Below, piece after piece: positions 25,501 to 34,500 of a stretch of DNA of 64,000 nucleotides (position 1 is the stretch's first letter; every line of letters starts with the position of its first letter). The position numbers and the translations under genes were made by a program. A model generated the notes under the pieces. It saw only the letters and a list, made by a program, of their open reading frames with translations. It had not been told where the DNA came from and searched no databases. The DNA is from Zygaena filipendulae (Eukaryota; Arthropoda; Insecta; Lepidoptera; Zygaenidae). The stretch is from assembly GCA_907165275.2 (NCBI GenBank), contig OU015665.1, positions 7,626,001 to 7,690,000 of the forward strand, read 5' to 3'.

Positions 25501-28500
25501 ACAGCTAAACTAGTCCCCTTGCCGCTCGAGGAGCCCTCTTCCCCCTCTTGTTAATTCTGCTGCCATCGTCAATAGTCCCGTAAACACTCCATGTTTAGGG
25601 CGGGGGAATGTTTGCAAATGTAGGTCGTTAGAAATTTATATTTTTCCAACCCTCACTTTTTGATATTGACTGACGGACGCGACGCGCGGCGGGTGAGAGG
25701 AGATTGTAAAGACAGTTGCATTTAACGCGGACACTGTGCTTCACCTGTTAACGCTTTCTTGTGCTTGTGAGAATTTTGCCTGGATATACTGAGTCCTAGT
25801 GTTCAGCTGGTTTTCCGCTGTGTACTTGCGCCTGTGTACATACATAACTAGCCGTCGGATTGCTGCCTGCAGTGCTTACCGTGCCCAGATCTTCTAACTG
25901 TACGTATTGCCTACCGCTGACGGACATATTCCCTTTGTTTAATTCTCTTATTTTAATATATTCCAAACACTAGGAATCAAACCCGAAACCTCTAGATTAA
26001 GTGGGTAAGGCATACCGCCTACTCCGCCAATCGGGTCTTCATGTTGTATATATCACGTGTTGCTTAGTTTCAACGCCACAAACATAGTGTGGGATCAAGT
26101 AGATCTGTGTGTTGTGAAGTGTTATCTAAAACTAACGGCTGCACTCAGAGTCGTTTTAATAATTACTTAATTTTAAGTAGAGATTCTAAAAACAAACCTG
26201 CCTCAATCAGAGACGTTGGCAATTAAGTTTAACTTAATTGGTTTAATGCCAATTAACATTAATTTAATGCAAATTAAATAATCATTAAAAGTACTCTGAG
26301 TGCGGCCTCTAGTCCGGTTATTTTATGGGCTGTTACAATGATTATTATGATTGAATCCCAGTGCGCGGCGGAGGGCGCGTACGAGTGCGCGCGCGCCGTG
26401 TACGGGTACGCGCTGTCGGTGTTCCCGTCCAAGAAGTCGATCTGGCTGCGCGCCGCCTACCTGGAGAAGCAGCACGGCTCGCGCGCCAGCCTCGAGGCGC
26501 TGCTGCAGCGCGCCGTCGCGCACTGCCCCAAGTCCGAGGTGCTGTGGCTCATGGGCGCCAAGTGCAAGTGGATGGGCGGTGAGCACACCATGCCATCTCA
26601 TGCCATACCACACCAAACACTACCATATCATACCGTACTATGCCAAACCATACCATACCATATCAAATATTGTTTGGGACGAACCAGGAATTTTTTATGT
26701 GGGCCGAAACTTGGCGGGCCGAATGAAGAATAAATCAACGCGAACAGCCCCCTTGGTCTAGTTGACAATCTCTAATAATAAAGTCAAAGTCAAATGTCAA
26801 TATTCAATCGTCATGATAAAATATTAATAATTAATTCATAATTATAATACAATTAAACATTATGTCTCAATTGTAAAATTAAATATTTCCCATATAATCA
26901 TTATAATTGTAACTATGAAACGAAAAATTTGATTTTCGTGGATTGCGATAACGATTATGTATAGATTGTTAACAATAGAATACAATACAAATATTCTTTA
27001 TTGTCACCAGAAACAAAAATATGAGATACACGGTGGGGAATACAGGCAAAAAACTTGGCTAAGGGGGCTGTTCGCGTATTATTTAGTAATTATACGCCCC
27101 AGCCAAATAGATAATTAGTACTCTACGTATAGAAGCAATGCTCTCTCTCTCTCGCTCTCGCTCTCAGTGGTTTGTTGTGGTATTTTGTGTTTAAATTTAC
27201 CTAAATATTTTGTTATTTATTTATTAAGTAGATAAATAAAAATGTATGTGTGCGTGTCAGGCGACGTGCCCGCGGCGCGCGGCATCCTGTCGCTGGCGTT
27301 CCAGGCGAACCCCAACTCGGAGGAGATATGGCTCGCGGCCGTCAAGCTGGAGTGCGAGAACAAGGAGTACGAGCGCGCGCGCCGCCTGCTCGCCAAGGCG
27401 CGCGCCTCCGCGCCCACGCCCCGGGTAACTGCGCACACGTTCTTTTCTTTTTTTTTCTTTTTTTTTAATGGACTCCAGCCAGTTTCAAGTAAAATAAATT
27501 AGTAAGTAAATGTATAATATTAGCATTTAGTATCATTGTACGGTTTGAAATTGCAAGTCTAGTATCTACTATAGATTGCAAGAACTTTCTCGGAGCTGTT
27601 GAAGGATACTGAAGCAATCAGCTCGAAATGTCATATTATCTTCTTAGGCACTTAAACAACCGTCACTGTGAAAATTATATTGTCCAATACAGCATCATAA
27701 AACACAACAAGATCCACTTATAACTACATACTATTTTATCGATGCCCGCTAATAACTCTGCATACACATTCTTTGACGTCATAGGTACTGCACACAGTTC
27801 TTATTTTAATATTGTCTTTTTTTTTCTTATTACTGGCAACATACACATAGCATGTTTACAAAAGAATCAGACAGAATATTTAATTTCTAGCGGTATTCCC
27901 CGTGAATGGGGATGTTGACTACTTTTAAACAATAGACACGTATTTTTTGCTTTTTCAAATAAATTAAAATATACAGAGATAAGGCGCATTAAAGTTTAGG
28001 GTGAGTGGGTCGTGACGTCACTAACCGATAAAACCGCCATACAAACTGTCCGAATAGTGACGTCACGCAAAATTTCAACTTAATGTATCGCCTTTATTTT
28101 TTGATTACGTAAAAAAATAAAAAAATACGTGTCCAATATTTTTTATTAATCTACAAGACGGACTAAAAAAAAATTAGTCACAATGCCCATTATTTTCGGA
28201 TGAATCTTGTGATAGATTAGTTTCGCTGGCGAAAACACACGTGAATTCACTATCGTCACTATACACACCACTGATTATTTTTATTCACTTGCAATACACT
28301 TTGAGGGATTTTTTTTTTCATTCCAAATCGCAAAAACAAAACCCAGTAAGATGACCTTTTTGGGCTAAAAAAAAAGAAAAGAAAATGCAACGCATACCGC
28401 CGGCAGAAGTGCAGGATTCTAGTATTGCTATAAAAAAAAAATAAAAGATTTTTTATTATTTTTCTATTTCCACCATCAGATGATGATAAAGTCCGCCAAA

Positions 28501-31500
28501 CTGGAATGGGCGCTGAACAACCTGGAGGAGGTGCACAAGCTGCTGGTGGGCGCGATCGCGGTGTTCGCGGACTACGCCAAGCTGTACATGATGAAGGGGC
28601 AGATCGAGGAGCAGATGGGCCGTGACTCGGACGCGCACAACACCTACACGCAAGGGGTAACACAATACAGAATCCCTACAATATTATAAACTAGCTGTGC
28701 CCCGCGGTTTCACCCGCGGTAATTTGGGAGCTCCCGCGGGATTTCAAGGAAAAAAGTACCTTATGTCCTTCTCTGTACCCTGACAACGTGCATGCCAAAT
28801 TTCATCCGAATCCGTTCAGCCGTTTTTGCGTGATTGAGTAACAAACATCCACACTTTCACATTTATGATATTAGTAGGATTAACTGTTACCTGCGATAAT
28901 ATCGGAGTTCTCCCAGCAATTCCGGCACAAAGAGTACCCTGTGTCCTTCTCTGAACTGGACACTTGACGACGTGTATGCAAAAATTAATGATCAGTTGAG
29001 TAGTTCCGGCGTGAAAGCGTAACAAACAAATAAACTCACATTCGCATTATGGATTACTAGCTGTTCCCCGCGGTTTCGCCCGCGGCAGTTTCGGAATTCC
29101 AGGATTAAAGCACCTACCCTGTGGGCTAGCTGTGTGCAGCAAGAGAAGGCCTACTCGCTAGCTGTGTTCTATCTAAAATCCTTGACTATAATTTATCTTT
29201 GTGCCAAATTCCATCCAGTTCCGTTCAGCCAGGTCTGGAGTGATTAACAAATATCCATCTCTCCACACTGTCACATTTATATACCTACTTCTATACTAAG
29301 TATGTATTAAGTTAGTGTAGGTATGGTTAAGAGTTTAGGACTGTATGTAAACTGCAGAGTTACCATTATTATTAATTTATTACATATCTTTGTCTTATTA
29401 CATTGAACTGTTGCTGGATTCTTTGTGAAAAATTACTCGGTAGATATTGCAATTTATTTTGTTTTTGATTAGGTACATTTCTTTTTTGTTCATAGCTCAA
29501 AAAATGCGCGACGAGCATTCCGATGTGGATACTTCTGTCTAGATTGGAGGAGAAACTGAAGAATGTAACCAAAGCCAGGTCCGTGCTGGAGAAAGCTAGA
29601 TTGAGGAACCCGAAGAATCCGGAGTTATGGTGAGATTCAACAATGCGTACGGACTTAGTGTGAAATAAGATGAAATGGGGCGTTCGTAGGGAGGTTGTCG
29701 CTTTATTATACAACTAGCTGTGCCCCGCGGTTTCGCCCGCGGTAATTTGGGAGCTCACGCGGGATTTCAAGGAAAAAAAGTACGTTATGTCCTTCTCTGT
29801 ACCCCTGACAACGTGCATGCCAAATTTCATCCAAATCCGTTAGCCATTTTTGCGTGATTGAGCAACAAACATCCAAACATCCACACTTTTACATTTATAA
29901 TATTAGTAGGATTTGGGTCAGTCTAGAAACGAAAACATAAATATCTTCAATACTCTGTTACGTGATGTTGTCTTTTATTCTGTCTTTGATATCTAAATGT
30001 GTATATTGTTTTCTATCAGCGGAGACCTATAATTGGCTGCTATTTTTGTATACAATAATAATTTTCTTTCTCAAAGCTGTCGGTCTTCCGAAAACTAAAT
30101 AAATAAATTTACCACAGAGCATCCTATTAAGGTTCAACTGTGAAGATTTGCTGCCAAAAGTTCCGTTAAAGCATCAAAATGTATCGCACCTATGCATTTC
30201 GATGTAAATAACTTCATAAGCAGACAAAAAAGGTCTGAATTGGCTGTATGGACTAAGTTTCCTTTGCCTTGCTTTAAGAAAAAAATTTCGACGGTTTGAC
30301 TAAGTCTCTCCGCCTCCGTTACTCCGTCTTTGAGTCGTAACTCATACTCTGGTGTGTGGTCACTGGTCGGCACTGGCAGGTTGGAGAGCGTGCGGCTGGA
30401 GCGGCGCTGCGGCGGCGTGGACATCGCCGCGGCGGTGATGGCGAAGGCGCTGCAGGAGTGCCCCACCGCCGGCCGGCTGTGGGCCGAGGCCATTTTCATG
30501 GAGGCGCGCCCGCAGCGGAAGACCAAGAGCGTTAGTATAAATTATCTTAATTATAACAATTGGGATGCCAGCAAACAAAAGTTTTGGAATGAGCGTTTGC
30601 CCTATTTTTGAATTCACTGCCCATTTATAAAAAAATTATCATAAAAAACGTGCGCGCGCAGTTTGCTGACAATTTATACGCTAAAGCCAGAAACAAAATA
30701 TAAGACGCGACTTACAGTCATAGCTGATTTGACAACCCGATTGGCGCAATGGTCACCATGCCTGCCCGATAATCAAGAGGTTCCGGGTTCGATTCCCGGT
30801 GGAGGTGGACTTTGTGTGATGAACACAGGATTCCATTTTCCAGGCTGGGTGTGTATCAGTGGCGAAGGTACCATAGAAGCCGATTCCCACCGGCTTCCCT
30901 TCAGACGCAACATCTCTCTCTACCGTAATTGAGAACGTTTTCAGGGATACAGGGAAGGACATTTATACCGGAATTCCCGCGGGAACTCCGAACTTATCGC
31001 TGGTGAACCCGGGGGGAACAGTTAATAGTTTTATAAGTTGAAATTAAAGTAGATTTCCGGCTTCCCCCTCTCAATATTTCACCCTTCGCCACTGGTGTGT
31101 ATATATATATCTATAGTATAAATATATGTAATAATATGTGTAGTATATACCACGTTTGCTTGGTTTACACGACGCAAGCTTATAGCTTAGTGTGGGATCA
31201 AGTAGATCTGTGTGTTTTGAAGTGGATTATTATTATTATTATTATTGTACTTGCCGCGACGACATTCGATGAGTCAGATTCGCTAGACGTTGGAGCGCTC
31301 AAGGTCACGTCTGTATCTTGTGTGCACACTTCTAAATAATGCTATTGGCCATATATTATCTGGCTGCTCTTAAGTTCATTCGACGGCCCCCTTTCGTTTT
31401 GTATCGCCGATGACGCGTCGACAAATCGTTGGTAATATGTGCTTATAATGTTTGCAGGTGGACGCCCTAAAGAAGTGCGAGCACGACGCGCACGTGCTGC

Positions 31501-34500
31501 TGGCGGTGTCGCAGCTGTTCTGGAGCGAGCGGAAGATAACCAAGTGCCGCGAGTGGTTCAACAGGACGGTCGGTACACTTTCAATATTCGAAACGAAAAA
31601 AACCGGCCAAGTGCGAGTCGGGCTCGCGCGCGAAGGGTTCCGTACCATTATATAAACGGCAGAAAAAAAAATCCGATTTGTTGTATAGAAGTCCCCCAAA
31701 TATTTATTTTATTCTGTTTTAGTATTATTTTATTATTATTATAATATACAATATGTTGTTTTGGTCAGCAACGCGCGTAACGGAGGTAGTAATATAACTA
31801 ATATGGGTTCTAAAAAAAATATAAAAAAAATATATTTTTTATAATTCGGAACATTATTTAAAAGAAAATCTCTGCACAAGATATCTAAAAATGTTTACAT
31901 TAAATGGTAATTGGTAAAGCCTTAGCGCGTAGACTAGAGCTACGACATCTACGCGCTACGAGCAGCTACATCGCGCGTCGCGTCGTCGCCGGTACCTACG
32001 GTAGGTACCTACTTTTGCACAAACGTTTTACCTATTTAGATCACGGTAAGTAAACAACACATTTTAGACTCTCTTTCCCTCCATACTTTACTGGGCTTAG
32101 GACCGGCAAAGGAACTGAATAATTTAGAAATTATTAAATTAGAAATGACATTTTTATTCATTAATAATATCCATTAAAGTTCTATGGCGCTGTTATTAAG
32201 TACCTTTGGCGTATTTAAAAAGGTGAACGAACTTATTTACAATCATTAAACGTGATTTACAAATTATTGATTACACATAACACGAAGTCTTCTAAAAGTT
32301 TTTTTTATTTACACTGATTTTACGTTAACGGTTTATCTGTTCAGTGTCTACCGCGTTGCGCGATGCACACAGAAGCACGACATCGCAAATTGTCTTTTAA
32401 TCGCGATAAAACAGTTTCATTCTTCGTAATCACTTCTAAAGCGTTCAGTATCTCTTGTTTTAATGTGTCGGCGTATTCGTCATGCGTACCACTTTACGTC
32501 ACCCCACAAATAAAAGTCCAATTGAGTTAGATCGGGTGAACGTGGTGGCCACGGTATGGGTCCACCTCTTCCTATCCAACGATCACCAAACTCCGATGTT
32601 AAATGGTCAATGCCAAAGCTTCGCCCAGCATCCCAGGTAGGTATTCGCGCGCGGCTGCGCACGAAAGTAGGTATTCAAGGACTGCATCTTGAACATTAAC
32701 AGGGAGCCCAGATTGACCTCTACCTGTTGTGTGACGAGGTGTAGCAAATGTTACCCATTCCCTGAGACTAAAAACAACAGTCCTTATGGTGTAACGAGTT
32801 TCATTTGGACGAGTTGAAAATGTCGCACTCCACTCGGCCACACTATTCGCTTCATCTTCGCTATTACTAAATACTCAATAAATCGTAAATTTCACTATTG
32901 GTTAATCCTGCGAACGACCGAGCCATTTTAGCATAGAAACAACGCACGCGCAATAGCCGCGGCTGTGGTAGGCAGACTGGCTGTCGCCTGGCCGCTGGGC
33001 GCTGGCGCTAGCGCCGGCGGGCGGGGGGCGGGGGTGGCACATCGCCGCGCCCCCCGGCCCCCGCCGCCCGCCCGCCCCGCCGCATTCGCCCGCGTTCCCA
33101 CCGAGGCCATTTAGTAATCTGTGCCGAGGCGGGGTGTATGTAGGTACAATGTACGTAGGTACTATTGCATGCCATATGATGCGCGCCGCGCGCGCGGTCA
33201 ACGACCGGTAGCGTACGTAAATCGTAGGCCCGCCCGTTTGTATAAACAAAATAAATAATTTTTTCGGATTTTCCTTGAAAAAATAATTTTTTAATACAGT
33301 TGCTCAAAAAGTGGCATATTGCAGGGACGTATAGCGTTCGGGAAGTGGGCTATTACATACTCGAGCTTTTTCTTTACCTTTTCCGAACTCGTGCGTTCTC
33401 TTTCCCAACTGTCAAAAATGGCGAAACGACTTTGACACACTTTTTGTATTGCGCAAAGTAGTTTCGTATTACTAATACGACTAGCGCCATCTCTTGATCA
33501 CAGTTGGAACTTAGTTGAGTTTGTGTTTTTATTATTTTACTAAATTTCTTCATAGCGCCATCTCTTGATCACAGTTGGAACTTAGTTGAGTTTGTGTTTT
33601 TATTATTTTACTAAATTTCTTCATTTTTTTCGCAACTGTATTAAAAATAGTTGTTCAGTACACGTGCGGAACCGTCATTGCAAAGAGTTCCGACTGTCAA
33701 CCCTCACCTTCGGCTGCGCCTCGGCTCGGGTCGACATTTGTCGGAACTCTTTGCAATGACAGCCTTTCCGCACTTGTAATGAAATATACTAATTTTTTTT
33801 TATATTTTTTTTGACATCAGTATCGTTAGTACAACCACCTCTGTGACGGGCGTTGTTGACCAAAACAACAGCCTGTATAAAGCTGGATTACCACTCACTC
33901 ATTGACATAATTGTTCTCCCAGAAGGAGCATCTCTAGGTTGATATAATGTATGGAACATGTAGAGGGGACGTTTCGGTGATTATGGGAAAACCTCGACAT
34001 CTTCGATTCCTGCTTCTCATCAGGTAGTGAGTCGACTGCCCGCCGAAACTATCCATCGAAAGTGAAAACGTTTCTAACTAAATTTCATCCACACCTTGGG
34101 CAAATTTCAATAGTGAAACTTTTTTTTCAAAATGGCGGAAAAAATCATGGCCGCCGAACAAATTCAAACTCGATTATCTCCGAAACTAAAAGAGTCAGGT
34201 GGGGGGTGCTCGAACAAATAGAGGTCAATGGGGGGCAACCGGGCACAGGGCGACCAAGCCTCGCGAGCTGCTCGCAGCTCGCGCACAGGGCGAATCTAGT
34301 TTGTTATTATAGCGGCAACAGAAATACAATATCATCTGTGAAAATTTGAACTGTCTGACTTTCACAGCCGAGTCTTAGTAACAGAGTCCCGGTTTACGCT
34401 TTCGGTACGGAACCCTAAAAAGGGAACACATGCCAAAAGTTTTCCGCGCATTTTCACCCGCCTTAAATTCGAAGTTTCCATGGAAATTTCGGGGAAAGTA

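Larger units (their letters stand above)
19014..25969 (+). mobile_element. BEL/Pao LTR retrotransposon in Prp6 intron 10
   Basis: 6,956 bp with 361-bp LTRs that look identical, TG...CA ends and a 5-bp target duplication CTAGG (19009-19013 and 25970-25974). Internal order: primer-binding site, gag (DUF1759-type with zinc knuckles), in-frame UAG, protease, RT with YVDD, RNase H, integrase, DUF5641-type C-terminus, polypurine tract. The domain order, YVDD and DUF5641-type end identify BEL/Pao. No envelope gene. Same orientation as Prp6. Confidence 0.96.
18948..26040 (-). repeat. tRNA-derived SINE (- strand) split by the BEL element
   Basis: 18948-19013 and 25970-26040 are the two parts of one reverse-oriented SINE of the family at 30735 and 49520 ('actggaaagtggaac', 'ccaatcgggt'). 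A second, + oriented tail fragment (26041-26125, with 'gtgggatcaagtagatctgtg') abuts its head, a head-to-head arrangement. Confidence 0.65.
31598..34418 (+). repeat. Lepidopteran 'ggccaagtgcgagtcgg' repeat split by a large insert (intron 16)
   Basis: The left end (about 31598-31735: 'ccggccaagtgcgagtcggg', 'gggttccgtaccatta') and right end (about 34300-34418: 'tatagcggcaacagaaatac', 'cggtacggaaccctaaaaa') match one family I recall as abundant in moths and butterflies. About 2.5 kb of other elements lies between them. Confidence 0.6.

Noticed and set aside
26351..26761. Overlapping ORFs in other frames of Prp6 exons 7, 11, 12, 15 and 17
   Set aside because: GC-rich exons lack stops in all frames; only the Prp6 frame matches a family and the splice phases.
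30735..30806. A genuine tRNA gene
   Set aside because: A and B boxes are present, but the sequence continues into a SINE body shared with other copies, and no cloverleaf with an anticodon could be drawn confidently.
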